A stretch of DNA of 64,000 nt from Streptomyces californicus (GTDB lineage Bacteria; Actinomycetota; Actinomycetes; Streptomycetales; Streptomycetaceae): the NCBI RefSeq assembly GCF_000717645.1, contig NZ_JNZZ01000010.1, positions 62,001 through 126,000 on the forward strand, read 5' to 3'. The notes under the pieces were generated by a model. That model was not told the DNA's origin. It searched no databases and worked only from the letters and a program-made list of their open reading frames with translations. Positions 7,418 through 16,374 of the stretch are shown here, piece by piece (the first letter of the stretch is position 1; each line of letters opens with the position of its first letter). Made by a program: the position numbers and the translations under genes.

Positions 7418-9561
7418 CGACCACCACCCCGGGCCCCTCCGCCCTCCGCGGAGCCGTCGGCACCGCCCACACCCGGATCGAGGGCCGTGACAAGGTCACC
7501 GGCGCGGCCCGCTACGCCGGCGAGATCCCGTACCCCGAGCTGGCCCACGGCTGGCTCGTGCTCTCCACCGTCGCCCGCGGCCGGATCCTCGACGTGGAGA
7601 CCGGCCCGATCCTCGCCATGCCGGGCGTGCTCACCGTGCTGCACCACGGCAACGCCCCCCGCCTCCACACCGACTACATCGGGATGCTCGGCGTCCCGCC
7701 GGACCCGACCTCCGCCGTCTTCCAGGACGACCGGGTGCCGTTCGCCGGCTGGCCGGTCGCGCTCGTCGTCGCCGAGACCCCCGAAGTGGCCCGGGAGGCC
7801 GCCGAGGCGCTGGTGGTGACGTACGAGCGGGAGCCGCACGACACCGAGCTCGTCGCCGGGCACCCCGGGGCCTACGCCGCCGACGGCCACATGCCGGCCG
7901 AGACGGAGAAGGGCGACCTGGAGGCCCGGCTGGCCGACTCCGCGTTCGTCGTGGACGAGGAGTACACCACCCCCGAAGAGCAGCACAGCATGATGGAGCC
8001 CCACGCCGCCACCGCCCGGTGGGACGGCGGCCGGCTGGAGGTCGTCGACTCCAACCAGGGCGCCGGCTGGGTCCAGAGCGAGCTGGCCACGATGTTCTCG
8101 CTCGACGCCTCCGCCGTGCGGGTGCGCTCCGAGCACATCGGCGGCGGCTTCGGCAGCAAGGGGCTCCGCGCCCACCAGGTGTCCGCCGTGATGGCCGCCA
8201 CCGCCCTGCAGCGCCCCGTACGCGTCGTGCTGACCCGGCGCCAGACGTTCTCGCTCGGCGGCTACCGCAGCCCCACCGCCCAGCGGGTCCGGCTCGGCGC
8301 GGACCCCGACGGCCGGCTCCTCGCCCTGGAACACCGCTCGCTGAACCAGACCTCGACGGTGTACGAGTTCGTCGAGCCCAGCGCGGGCGTCGCCCGGGTG
8401 ATGTACGACGCCGAGGCCCACCGCACCGCCAACCACGTCGTACGCCTGGACGTGCCGTCCCCGACCTGGATGCGGGCGCCGGGCGAGGCCCCCGGGTCCT
8501 TCGCCGTCGAGGTCGCCCTCGACGAACTCGCCGCGCGCGCCGGCCTCGACCCGATCGACCTGCGCCTGCGCAACGAGCCCGAGGTCGGCCCGGTCTCCGG
8601 ACTGCCCTTCAGCAGCCGCAACCTGGCGGCCTGCCTCCACGAGGGCGCGCGCCGCTTCGGCTGGGCGGACCGCGACCCGCGCCCCGGCGTCCGGCGGGAC
8701 GGCCGGTGGCTGCTGGGCACCGGCACGGCGGCGGCCTCCTTCGGCGCCGGCGCCGCCCCGTCCACCGCCCTGGTCACCGCCGAGGCGGACGGCTCCTTCA
8801 CCGTGCGCATCACCGCGGCCGACATCGGGACCGGAGCCCGCACCGCGCTCACCCTCATCGCGGCCGACGCGCTGGAGACCACGCCCGACCGCGTCCGGGT
8901 CCGCATCGGCGACAGCGACTTCGGCCCCGCGATGATCGCCGGCGGCTCCATGGGCACCCGCTCCTGGGCCTGGGCGGTCACGGCGGCCGCCGCCGACCTG
9001 CGCGAACGGCTCGCCATGACGACCGGGATCCCGCCGGAGGGGATCACGGTGCGGTCCGACACCACCGAGGCCCTCGGGGCCCTCGCGCAGAAGGAACGGC
9101 ACTCCTACGGGGCCCAGTTCGCCGAGGTCGCCGTGGACACCGCCACCGGCGAGATCCGGGTCCGCCGCATGCTCGGCATCTTCGCGGCGGGTCGCATCGT
9201 CAACCCGCTCACCGCCCGCAACCAGCTCGTCGGGGGCATGACGTGGGGCATCTCCATGGCCCTGCACGAGGAGGCGGTCCGGGACCGGAACACCGGCGGC
9301 CACTACGCCCCCGACCTCGCCGGCTACCACGTCGCCACCCACGCCGACGTCCCGGACATCGAGGCGGACTGGGTGGACGACCACGACCCGGACGACCCCG
9401 TCGGCATCAAGGGCGTCGGGGAGATCGGCATCGTGGGCGCGGCGGCTGCCGTCGCCAACGCGGTCCACCACGCCACCGGCGTACGCCACCGGCACCTGCC
9501 CATCCGGCCGGACCGGGTCGTCGCCGCGGCGGGGTCCGCCGGGGGTGCGGTGGATGCTTGA
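7414..9561 (+). CDS. Molybdoenzyme large subunit, molybdopterin-binding (PaoC/YagR-type)
   Basis: 715-residue catalytic subunit that hydroxylates aldehydes or N-heterocycles using a molybdenum-cytosine dinucleotide-type cofactor. The N-terminal a/b-hammerhead domain starts at TRIEGRDKVTGAARYAGEI. Cofactor motifs seen are EEQHSMMEPHAA, GGGFGSKG and, near the C-terminus, GIKGVGEIGIVGAAAAVANA with the catalytic glutamate of the family. Length fits PaoC (about 730). Start ATG 7414 overlaps the FAD gene by four bases. The substrate is not readable from sequence; an aldehyde is favoured by the PaoB-type partner. Confidence 0.92.
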   Translation: MTTTTPGPSALRGAVGTAHTRIEGRDKVTGAARYAGEIPYPELAHGWLVLSTVARGRILDVETGPILAMPGVLTVLHHGNAPRLHTDYIGMLGVPPDPTSAVFQDDRVPFAGWPVALVVAETPEVAREAAEALVVTYEREPHDTELVAGHPGAYAADGHMPAETEKGDLEARLADSAFVVDEEYTTPEEQHSMMEPHAATARWDGGRLEVVDSNQGAGWVQSELATMFSLDASAVRVRSEHIGGGFGSKGLRAHQVSAVMAATALQRPVRVVLTRRQTFSLGGYRSPTAQRVRLGADPDGRLLALEHRSLNQTSTVYEFVEPSAGVARVMYDAEAHRTANHVVRLDVPSPTWMRAPGEAPGSFAVEVALDELAARAGLDPIDLRLRNEPEVGPVSGLPFSSRNLAACLHEGARRFGWADRDPRPGVRRDGRWLLGTGTAAASFGAGAAPSTALVTAEADGSFTVRITAADIGTGARTALTLIAADALETTPDRVRVRIGDSDFGPAMIAGGSMGTRSWAWAVTAAAADLRERLAMTTGIPPEGITVRSDTTEALGALAQKERHSYGAQFAEVAVDTATGEIRVRRMLGIFAAGRIVNPLTARNQLVGGMTWGISMALHEEAVRDRNTGGHYAPDLAGYHVATHADVPDIEADWVDDHDPDDPVGIKGVGEIGIVGAAAAVANAVHHATGVRHRHLPIRPDRVVAAAGSAGGAVDA

Positions 9562-10723
9562 CATCGCGGGCGAGCTGCACCGATGGATCGAGGAGGGCCG
9601 GGAGTTCGCCGTCGGCACCGTCGTCTCCGTCGGCGGCAGCGCCCCGCGCGGCCCCGGGGCCGCCCTCGCCGTGGACAGCGCGGGCACGGCGATCGGCTCG
9701 GTCTCCGGCGGCTGTGTGGAGGGCGCGGTCTACGAACTGTGCGCCCAGGCCCTCCAGGACGGCGGGACCGTGCGCGAACGGTTCGGCTACAGCGACGAGG
9801 ACGCCTTCGCCGTGGGGCTGACCTGCGGCGGGGTCCTCGACATCATGGTCACGCCGGTACGGGCCGACTCTCCGCAGCGGGAGGTGCTGCGGGCCGCGCT
9901 GGCCGCAGCCGTCGCCGGCGGGCCGGCGGCCCTGGCCCGGGTGGTGGACGGCCCGGACGCGTTGCTGGGGCGGGCGCTGCTCGTCCGGGCCGACGGCTCC
10001 GCCGAGGGCGGACTCGGCGGCCACCCGGAGCTGGACCGTACGGCGGCGGCCGGGGCCGCGGCCCTGCTGGACACCGGCCGTACCGGCACCATCGCCCTCT
10101 CCGAGGACGGCTCGCACTGCCCCGGCGGGCTCACCCTGCTCGTCGAGTCCAGCGTGGAGCCGCCCCGGATGATCGTGTTCGGCGCGGTGGACTTCGCGGC
10201 GGCGTTGGTGCGGGCCGGCAAGTTCCTCGGCCACCATGTGACCGTGTGCGACGCCCGGTCCGTCTTCGCCACGGCCGCCCGGTTCCCGGAGGCCGACGAG
10301 GTCGTCGTCGACTGGCCCCACCGCTATCTGCGGCGCACCCGCACCGACGCCCGTACCGTGCTGTGCGTCCTCACGCACGAGGCCCGGTTCGACGTGCCGC
10401 TGCTCACGGAGGCGCTGCGGATGCCCGCCGCCTTCATCGGCGCGATGGGCTCGCGCCGCACCCACGAGGACCGGACGCGGCGGCTGCGCGAGGCGGGGGT
10501 GAGCGACGGTGAGCTGGCGAGGCTCCGTTCTCCCATCGGGCTGGACCTCGGAGCCCGTACGCCGGAGGAGACGGCCCTGTCCATCGCGGCCGAGATCGTC
10601 GCGGCCCGGCGCGGCGGCACGGGCCGCCCGCTGACCGGGGGAGCGGAGCCCATCCACCGCGAGCCGCGGGCCGGGGCAGCGGAGCCCGCCCACCGCGAGG
10701 CCCGCGCCGTCACTCCGGGCTGA
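9554..10723 (+). CDS. XdhC/CoxI-family molybdenum-cofactor insertion protein
   Basis: About 389 residues. The N-terminal XdhC_CoxI domain is seen as GTVVSVGGSAPRGPGAA and SVSGGCVEGAVYE. The C-terminal Rossmann-like XdhC_C domain runs from MIVFGAVDFAAAL to AFIGAMGSRRTHEDR. Such proteins sulfurate and insert the molybdenum cofactor into the operon's large subunit. ATG 9554 (MLDIAGELHRW) is preferred over GTG 9545 because family members begin this way. It overlaps the large-subunit gene by eight bases. Its 3' end overlaps the convergent TetR gene by 14 bases, in a non-conserved Ala/Glu/Pro-rich tail. Confidence 0.9.
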   Translation: MLDIAGELHRWIEEGREFAVGTVVSVGGSAPRGPGAALAVDSAGTAIGSVSGGCVEGAVYELCAQALQDGGTVRERFGYSDEDAFAVGLTCGGVLDIMVTPVRADSPQREVLRAALAAAVAGGPAALARVVDGPDALLGRALLVRADGSAEGGLGGHPELDRTAAAGAAALLDTGRTGTIALSEDGSHCPGGLTLLVESSVEPPRMIVFGAVDFAAALVRAGKFLGHHVTVCDARSVFATAARFPEADEVVVDWPHRYLRRTRTDARTVLCVLTHEARFDVPLLTEALRMPAAFIGAMGSRRTHEDRTRRLREAGVSDGELARLRSPIGLDLGARTPEETALSIAAEIVAARRGGTGRPLTGGAEPIHREPRAGAAEPAHREARAVTPG

Positions 10724-11399
10724 GGCCGGCCCGGACCTCGGCGACGACCGAGGCGACGAGCTGGTCGAACTGCTCGTCCGGGGTGGGGAGCGGCAGCGCG
10801 GCGGCCTCCCGGAGCGTCGGGATGTCCAGGTCGGCGTGGGCGGCGAGCCAGTCCTCGGGGACGAGCCCGCTCCGGCCGTCCCCGGCCCGGTCCGCCGGCC
10901 CGTCGACCAGGAGGACGAAGGACAGCACGAGCAGAGAGAGCCGGCGGTGCGCCGCCAGCGCCGCCGGCAGCTCCAGGCCCACCTCCCGCAGGAGCCGCAG
11001 GAACTGGTCGAGGTTGCGCAGGCGGTTGGGGTGGACCGAGGCCGGGGGCGTGTCCTCGTCCAGGGAGACCAGCAGGGCGCGGGGCCGTCCGCGGTAGAGC
11101 GCACGCAGGGAGGCGGCGTACGCGGCGACGGACTCCTGCCAGGTCGCGGCGTGCAGCGGGGGCGGGTTCCAGGAGGTCAGCAGGGCGTCCACGGCCAGCT
11201 GGACGACGTCCTGCCGGTCCTCGACGTGGTTGTACAACGCCCGTACGGTCACGTCGAGTTCGGCGGCGAGGGCGCGCATCGTGAGAGCGGCGAACCCCTG
11301 GTCGCCCGCCATCTCCAGAGCCTTGGCGGCGATGATCTCGCGGGTCAGGACCGGGCGTCCCTTGCGCGTGGCGGGGCGGCGGCGAGGCGTGGCGGGCAT
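10710..11399 (-). CDS. TetR-family regulator, divergent from MFS exporter
   Basis: 229 residues. The HTH lies near residues 19-65 (TREIIAAKALEMAGDQGFAAL, then LAAELDVTVRALYNHVEDRQDV). The C-terminal ligand domain (TetR_C type) contains a hydrophobic stretch LSLLVLSFVLLVDG. ATG 11399 is the only good start. It diverges from the MFS gene at 11581 with 181 bases between, the classical layout of a drug-exporter repressor. Its 3' end overlaps XdhC tail to tail. Confidence 0.9.
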   Translation of the reverse strand: MPATPRRRPATRKGRPVLTREIIAAKALEMAGDQGFAALTMRALAAELDVTVRALYNHVEDRQDVVQLAVDALLTSWNPPPLHAATWQESVAAYAASLRALYRGRPRALLVSLDEDTPPASVHPNRLRNLDQFLRLLREVGLELPAALAAHRRLSLLVLSFVLLVDGPADRAGDGRSGLVPEDWLAAHADLDIPTLREAAALPLPTPDEQFDQLVASVVAEVRAGLSPE

Positions 11400-11580
11400 G
11401 ACGACAGGGTACGGCCCGCTTGAACTTCACACATGTTGACTTTAGTGGGGCGGCCCTTCACGCTGGCCACGTCACGGGTCGTCCGGGCGGCTTCGAGCCA
11501 CCCGGTCCTGTCCGTGCTGCCCGCAGGTCCGCAGGTCCGCGAACGCCTGTGCCCGTCCACGCCCCGGAGGCCGGTTCCCC
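11400..11580. promoter_or_regulatory. Divergent promoter region of the TetR-MFS pair
   Basis: The 181-base spacer has an unusually A/T-rich patch at 11420-11446 containing TTGAAC, an ACATGT dyad at 11431-11436 flanked by TTCAC and TGAC, and a TTTAGT. It is the probable location of both promoters and the TetR operator. No convincing long palindrome was found, so the exact elements are uncertain. Confidence 0.4.
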
Positions 11581-13119
11581 ATGTCCGCCCGTCAGAAACC
11601 GCGCCGTCTCCCGCCGTTCAGCGGGGTCCTGGTGCTCGTCATGGCCTCCACCGGACTGGTCGTCGTCGATCTGACGATCGTGGCCATCGGCCTTCCGCTG
11701 ATCAGCGCCGACATCGCGGACGGCGCCTCGGCCGAGTCCGTGGTGGTGACGTACATGGTCGCCACGGGCGCCCTCACCCAGATCGTCGGGAGCCTGTCGG
11801 ACCGGTGGGGGCGGCGGTCCCTCTTCCTCGCCGGAATCGGCGTGTTCACCCTGTCGTCGCTGGCCGCGACCGCGGCGCCGGACCTGCTGTGGCTGAACAT
11901 CGCCCGCGTGGCCCAGGGCGCGGGAGCCGCCGCGATCATGGCGAACGGCATCCCGCTGCTCGCCGACCGCTACGCGGGCGAGGAGCGCGACCTCGCCATC
12001 GGCGCCTGGGGCTCCTTCGCGACGGCGGCGGGACTGCTCGCCCCGGTCTTCGGCGGGGTCCTGGCGGAGACCTTCGGATGGCGGGCGGTCTTCGCGGTCA
12101 ACCTGCCGCTCGGCGCGGCCGCCTGGGCGCTGGCCGTACGGGTGCTGCCCCGTGCCCCGGGGACCGGCGGCGCGGGAGCTTCCGGGGCCGGGGCGGCCCG
12201 GCGGACCGACTGGCTCGGGGGTCTGCTGCTCATGCTCGGACTCGGCGCGGCGACGCTGCTGATGCTCCGCCCCGGCGAGACCCCCTGGTCCGCGCGGGAC
12301 ACCGCGGTGCTGGTCACCGCCTGCGCGGCGTCGGCAGCCTTCCTGGCCGTCCAGCTCAGGGCGCCCGCGCCGACGCTGGAGCTGCGGATGTTCGCCCGCC
12401 CGGCGTTCTCCGGCGCGATGCTGGCCGTGCTGCTCTCCCGCGTCCTGACCATCGGCGGTTCGGTCTACCTGGTGCTGTACTTCTCCGACGGCCTCGGCAT
12501 GAGCCCGACCGGGGCGGGCCTGCTGATGACCCCGATCTTCCTCGCCCAGATCGTCATGGGCATGGTCGGCTCCAAGCTGATCGGCACACGGCCTCCCGGC
12601 CTGGTGATCGGGGCCGGGTACGCGCTCAAGGGCGTCGGCTTCGCCGCGCTGGCCCTGCTGATCACGCCCGGTACTCCTTGGTGGGCACTCGTCGTGCCGC
12701 TGCTCGCCTGGGGAGCGGGCGGCGGGATCGCCGGAGCGCCCGTCATGGCGGTCGCCGTACGGGTCACGGCCCCCGAACGTGTCGGCATGGTCGCCGGGAC
12801 GGTCTCCACCCTGGCCTCCCTCGGCGCCGGTGTCGGCACCGCGGCGCTCGGCGCGGTGTTCGCCCTCCGGGGCGGTCCCGGCGCCGAGGCGGTCACCGAC
12901 GGGGCCCGCGCCGTCCTGGGCGTGTCCGCCGCACTCGCGGCCGTCGCCGTACTCGTCGCCGTCACCCTCATCGGCCCGCGCCGCGTCCCCGGCCGCGCCC
13001 CGGCCCCCGCGGCGCAAGGCCCCGCACCTGCGGAGAGACGCCCCGTGCCGGGAACGGAAGACCCCGAGTCGCCGGCGGAAGAGGACGACGAGGACGACTC
13101 CTTCCGCGCCCGGACGTGA
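11581..13119 (+). CDS. MFS drug-exporter-type transporter (DHA2-like, 14 TM)
   Basis: 512 residues with about fourteen hydrophobic helices, the count of the DHA2/EmrB drug:H+ antiporters. Helix 1 is preceded by a short basic leader. The motif-A-like loop GSLSDRWGRRSLFLAG is at residues about 70-85. The motif-C-type segment AAGLLAPVFGGVLAETFGWRAVF lies about 143-165. The tail beyond residue 470 is Pro/Glu/Asp-rich and ends in an acidic run. It probably exports an amphipathic compound under control of the divergent TetR. The substrate is unknown. Confidence 0.9.
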   Translation: MSARQKPRRLPPFSGVLVLVMASTGLVVVDLTIVAIGLPLISADIADGASAESVVVTYMVATGALTQIVGSLSDRWGRRSLFLAGIGVFTLSSLAATAAPDLLWLNIARVAQGAGAAAIMANGIPLLADRYAGEERDLAIGAWGSFATAAGLLAPVFGGVLAETFGWRAVFAVNLPLGAAAWALAVRVLPRAPGTGGAGASGAGAARRTDWLGGLLLMLGLGAATLLMLRPGETPWSARDTAVLVTACAASAAFLAVQLRAPAPTLELRMFARPAFSGAMLAVLLSRVLTIGGSVYLVLYFSDGLGMSPTGAGLLMTPIFLAQIVMGMVGSKLIGTRPPGLVIGAGYALKGVGFAALALLITPGTPWWALVVPLLAWGAGGGIAGAPVMAVAVRVTAPERVGMVAGTVSTLASLGAGVGTAALGAVFALRGGPGAEAVTDGARAVLGVSAALAAVAVLVAVTLIGPRRVPGRAPAPAAQGPAPAERRPVPGTEDPESPAEEDDEDDSFRART

Positions 13120-13173
13120 GGGCGACTCCTCCCGGGCCCGGACGTGGGGGCTACCGGGGCGCGCTCGCCCGGG

Positions 13174-13872
13174 CTCCTGCCGGCGCACCATCTCGGCGAT
13201 CCAGACCGGGGCGTACGGGGAGGTGCAGCCCGGGGACACCGGATAGTCCTTGAGGACCTCCAGCCGCTCACCGATGGCGACGGCGCGGGCGCGGAGTCCG
13301 GGGTGGTCGATGCCGATCCGGGCCAGGCAGTGGTTCATCGCCCACTGCAGACGGTCCGGAGCGTCCCGCATCCGTGCCTCGATGACGTCGAGGAGTCCCG
13401 CCAGGTCGAGGCCCTCGGGCTTCTTTCCGACGCGCTCCGTGGTGAGCGCCCAGCCCGCGCTCGCCACCACCGGGTCGGGATCGGCCGACCAGGCGACGCG
13501 CAGCTCCTCGGCGTGGGGACTCTTCCTGACGACGTAGTTCACGAGCCAGTCGTGCACCTTGGGGGCGCGGGCCTCGCGCAGCATCCGGTCCAGCTCGTCC
13601 CGTCCGAACGCCTTGGGGCGGCAGATCAGCAGCGCCAGCAGCTTCGCCGCCGTGTCGTCGGTCTCCCACAGCCGCACCGCGAGGTCGTGTTGCGTCCTGA
13701 GCCGTTTCGCGACGGCCCGCAGCTTGCCGAGGTTCACCCCGTGGTCGTCGCCGTGCCTCTCGTTCACGGCGCGGGCCCGGGGGTCCTCCAGGGCCGCCAG
13801 CTCGGCCATGACCTCCGCCGCACTCGCGTCGGCCGGCGTCCGTGCGGCTGTCACGGCCTCCTCCGCGTGCAT
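13174..13872 (-). CDS. DNA alkylation repair protein (AlkD-like), stop codon displaced
   Basis: The conserved part (about 233 residues) is an AlkD-type HEAT-repeat glycosylase relative: VNLGKLRAVAKRLRTQHDLA, LLALLICRPKAFGRDELDRM, VHDWLVNYVV, and the terminal VSPGCTSPYAPVWIAEMVRR typical of this group. Coordinates give the conserved portion only. The frame has no stop there and stays open to 11458, entirely antisense to the MFS gene, which is surely not native coding. A TAG in a different frame lies at 13151-13153, so a one-base change near 13155-13175 (or a sequencing error) would explain the lost stop. Confidence 0.7.
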
Positions 13873-14076
13873 CCCTCGCGCATCCTTCGTACCTCTCTGT
13901 GGGACTCCGCCCGGCTCGCGCGGCCGGAACGGGGAATTCAGCGTACGACGACCGACGAACGGCGCGTCCGGCGTTTGACGGGGCCGTACAGGGTCACTCC
14001 GGTACAGCGGCGCGAGCCCGTACGGGAACCGGACCGGCCGGTGACGGACTCCGGCCCGCCCCGCGAACGAGGAGAC

Positions 14077-14301
14077 ATGAACCGCTCGACCGTGGAACGA
14101 CTGCTGACCGCACAGGAGGACACGATGCGTGACGTGGGCAGGCTCCTGCGGGCCAAGATCCTCAAGGCCCGCGGACTGGCGAAGGAATCCGACGGCAAGG
14201 CGCTGGACGACCCGGGCCGCAAGGACGAGGGCCGACGCCGACAGGAGGAGGCCGACCGCCTGGAACGCCGGGACCGCCCCGACGGGACCGGCGGCCGTTG
14301 A
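14077..14301 (+). CDS. Small charged conserved protein, unknown function
   Basis: 74 residues: MNRSTVERLLTAQEDTMRDV, then a Lys/Arg/Asp/Glu-rich helical tail with RRRQEEADRLERRDR. It has no hydrophobic segment and probably forms a single amphipathic helix followed by a disordered tail. A strong GAGGAG ribosome site stands five bases before ATG 14077. The stop overlaps the start of the next gene (TTGA, 14298-14301), so it is the first gene of a coupled four-gene operon ending at 16355. I do not recognise the family. Confidence 0.65.
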   Translation: MNRSTVERLLTAQEDTMRDVGRLLRAKILKARGLAKESDGKALDDPGRKDEGRRRQEEADRLERRDRPDGTGGR

Positions 14302-15059
14302 GCACGCGAGGGGTACGGCTCTCCGAGGGCGAGGACGAGCCGCTGACCCGGGAGGCCCTCCCGGGTGCCGCGCCCACGTCCGCGCCGGTCGGGCACACCC
14401 CGGGGCAGGGCCGTTTCGTCCGGTTCCCCGGGGTCTACCGGCCGCAGACCGACACGCTGCTGCTCGCCCTCGCCATGCGCCGCGAGGGGATCGGCGCGGG
14501 CACCGACCTGCTGGACCTGTGCACCGGGACCGGCGCCCTGGCCCTGCACGCGGCCCGGCTCGGCGCCCGCGTCACCGCCGTGGACATCAGCCGCCGGGCG
14601 GTGGCGTCCGCGCGGCTGAACACCGCGTTCGCCCGGCTGCCCGTCACGGTGTGCCGGGGCGACCTGCTGCGGGCTCTGCCGGGCCGTACGTTCGACGCGG
14701 TCGTCAGCAACCCTCCGTACGTCCCCGCCCCCGGCCTCTCGCTGCCGCGCCACCGCGCCGGCCGCTCCTGGGACGCGGGGCCCGACGGCCGGATGATCCT
14801 CGACCGGATCTGCGACGACGCCTTCACCGCCCTGCGTCCCGGCGGACTGCTCCTGCTCGTCCAGTCGGGGCTCAGCCGCCCCGAGGAGACCGTCGCCCGG
14901 CTCTCCGCGGCCGGGCTCGACGTGTCCGTGACGGGCAGGGTGACCATCCCGTTCGGCCCCGTCACCCGGGGCCGGGCCGGCTGGCTGCGGGCGCGCGGAC
15001 TGCTGGGGGACCGGCTCGACAGGGAGGAACTGGTGGTCATCCGTGCCCGGAAGGAATGA
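14298..15059 (+). CDS. HemK-like SAM-dependent methyltransferase
   Basis: 253 residues with a Rossmann methyltransferase core: motif I LDLCTGTGALALHAA (about 71-85), motif II VTAVDISRRAVASA, and the NPPY tetrapeptide in VVSNPPYVPAP (about 136-146). NPPY marks N-methylation of Gln, Asn or bases in the HemK/PrmC group. It lacks the N-terminal PrmC release-factor domain, so the target is unknown. The TTG start at 14298 overlaps the upstream stop and has no separate good ribosome site, consistent with coupled translation. Confidence 0.8.
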   Translation: MSTRGVRLSEGEDEPLTREALPGAAPTSAPVGHTPGQGRFVRFPGVYRPQTDTLLLALAMRREGIGAGTDLLDLCTGTGALALHAARLGARVTAVDISRRAVASARLNTAFARLPVTVCRGDLLRALPGRTFDAVVSNPPYVPAPGLSLPRHRAGRSWDAGPDGRMILDRICDDAFTALRPGGLLLLVQSGLSRPEETVARLSAAGLDVSVTGRVTIPFGPVTRGRAGWLRARGLLGDRLDREELVVIRARKE

Positions 15060-15321
15060 GGAGCCCCGCCGTGTGGTGCTGAACCGCGAGGGCCCGGTCC
15101 TGGTCGAGGGCCCGGTCGAGGTCGTGGGCGACGACGGCACGACGGCCCGGTCCGACCGCTTCCTCGTGGCGATCTGCACCTGCCGCCGCAGCCGCGCCTA
15201 CCCCTGGTGCGACACCAGCCACCGTCGCCGCAAGCCGGCCGAGCCCCGGGAGAGCCGCCCCGACGGACGATCGCGCCAGAACCAGAACCACGACCAGGAC
15301 CAGGAGGGCGAGGAGGCATGA
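15043..15321 (+). CDS. CDGSH iron-sulfur domain protein
   Basis: 92 residues. The [2Fe-2S] ligand motif C-x-C-x8-C-x3-H is seen as CTCRRSRAYPWCDTSH, close to the canonical CDGSH box. Such NEET-type modules carry electrons or clusters. The C-terminus is a polar Gln/Asn/Asp/Glu tail. The GTG at 15043 overlaps the methyltransferase by 17 bases; another GTG at 15073 is possible. The stop overlaps the next gene (ATGA 15318-15321). Pairing with the diiron-type oxidase downstream suggests it is that enzyme's redox partner (inference). Confidence 0.85.
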   Translation: MPGRNEEPRRVVLNREGPVLVEGPVEVVGDDGTTARSDRFLVAICTCRRSRAYPWCDTSHRRRKPAEPRESRPDGRSRQNQNHDQDQEGEEA

Positions 15322-16355
15322 CGACCGCGACGAACCGGTCCACCCCGGCACCCCACGACACCGGGAGCCCCGCGCTCCCCGCCGCACGCGGCCCGTTGAG
15401 CGAGAGCGTCATCGGCGTGCTGGTGGGGAGCGGCCTCCGGTTGCCCGACGCCGCCGCGATCCGCCGCGCCGACCCGTACGGGGACGACCTCCACCTGCTC
15501 CTCTACGTCCTGTACGAGCTCCACTACCGGGGGTTCGCCGGGGTGGACGAGCGCCTGGAGTGGGATCCCGCCCTGCTCGGCGTGCGCGGCGCGGCCGAGG
15601 ACCTCTTCCTGGACGCCGTGCGCCGGGACGGCGGCTCGGGCGGCGACGACGTGGCGGGGGCGGTGGACGCGCTCCAGCTCGAACCCGTCGGGGACGACGG
15701 CCACGGCGTCAGCCACCACCTCCAGCGGGAGGGCGAACTGTGGCAGCTGCGCGAGTACGCCGCCGTGCGCTCCCTGTACCACCTCAAGGAGGCCGATCCG
15801 CATCTGTGGGTCGTTCCCCGGCTGCGCGGACGGGCCAAGGCGGCGATGGTGGCGGTGGAGTTCGACGAGTTCGGCGCGGGCCGGGCCGAGGACGTCCACG
15901 CCCGGCTCTTCGCCGACCTCATGGGCGACCTCGGCCTTGACGCACGGTACGGCCACTATCTCGACGCCGCCCCCGCCCAGGCCCTCGCCACGGTCAACCT
16001 GATGTCGCTCTTCGGCCTGCACCGGCGGCTGCGCGGCGCCCTGGTCGGCCATTTCGCCACGGTGGAGATCACCTCGTCCCCCGGATCGCGGAGGCTGGCC
16101 GACGCGCTGCGCCGCGCGGGCGCGGGACCCGCCGCCCAGCGGTTCTACGACGAGCACGTGGAGGCCGACGCGGTGCACGAGCAGGTGGTGCGCCATGAGG
16201 TGATCGGCGGTCTGCTGGAGGACGAGCCGGGGCTGGCGGCCGACATCGTGCTGGGCATCGAGGCGACCGGGCACCTGGAGGACCGGCTTGGCGACCACCT
16301 GCTGGCGGCCTGGCGCGAGGGCCGCTCCGCCCTGCGTACTCCGCTGGTCCTCTGA
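15318..16355 (+). CDS. Iron-containing redox enzyme (heme-oxygenase-like diiron oxidase family)
   Basis: 345 residues of the heme-oxygenase-like diiron family. Probable metal ligands are visible: a Glu/His pair in DEFGAGRAEDVHARLF (about 184-199) and the helix FYDEHVEADAVHEQVV, which gives the H-x3-D-x2-H pattern with a following Glu (about 278-293). An N-terminal hydrophobic helix (LHLLLYVLYELHYRGF) is typical. Characterised relatives hydroxylate, N-oxygenate or decarboxylate small molecules; the substrate here is unknown. ATG 15318 follows GAGGAGG. It is fourth in the coupled operon, directly after the CDGSH protein. Confidence 0.85.
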   Translation: MTTATNRSTPAPHDTGSPALPAARGPLSESVIGVLVGSGLRLPDAAAIRRADPYGDDLHLLLYVLYELHYRGFAGVDERLEWDPALLGVRGAAEDLFLDAVRRDGGSGGDDVAGAVDALQLEPVGDDGHGVSHHLQREGELWQLREYAAVRSLYHLKEADPHLWVVPRLRGRAKAAMVAVEFDEFGAGRAEDVHARLFADLMGDLGLDARYGHYLDAAPAQALATVNLMSLFGLHRRLRGALVGHFATVEITSSPGSRRLADALRRAGAGPAAQRFYDEHVEADAVHEQVVRHEVIGGLLEDEPGLAADIVLGIEATGHLEDRLGDHLLAAWREGRSALRTPLVL

Positions 16356-16374
16356 GCCCGGGGGCGCTGCGGGT

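Noticed and set aside
7105..9687. 860-codon open frame on the minus strand
   Set aside because: Antisense to the molybdenum subunit and neighbours; Gly/Val/Ala/Arg-rich composition without domains. A GC-bias shadow.
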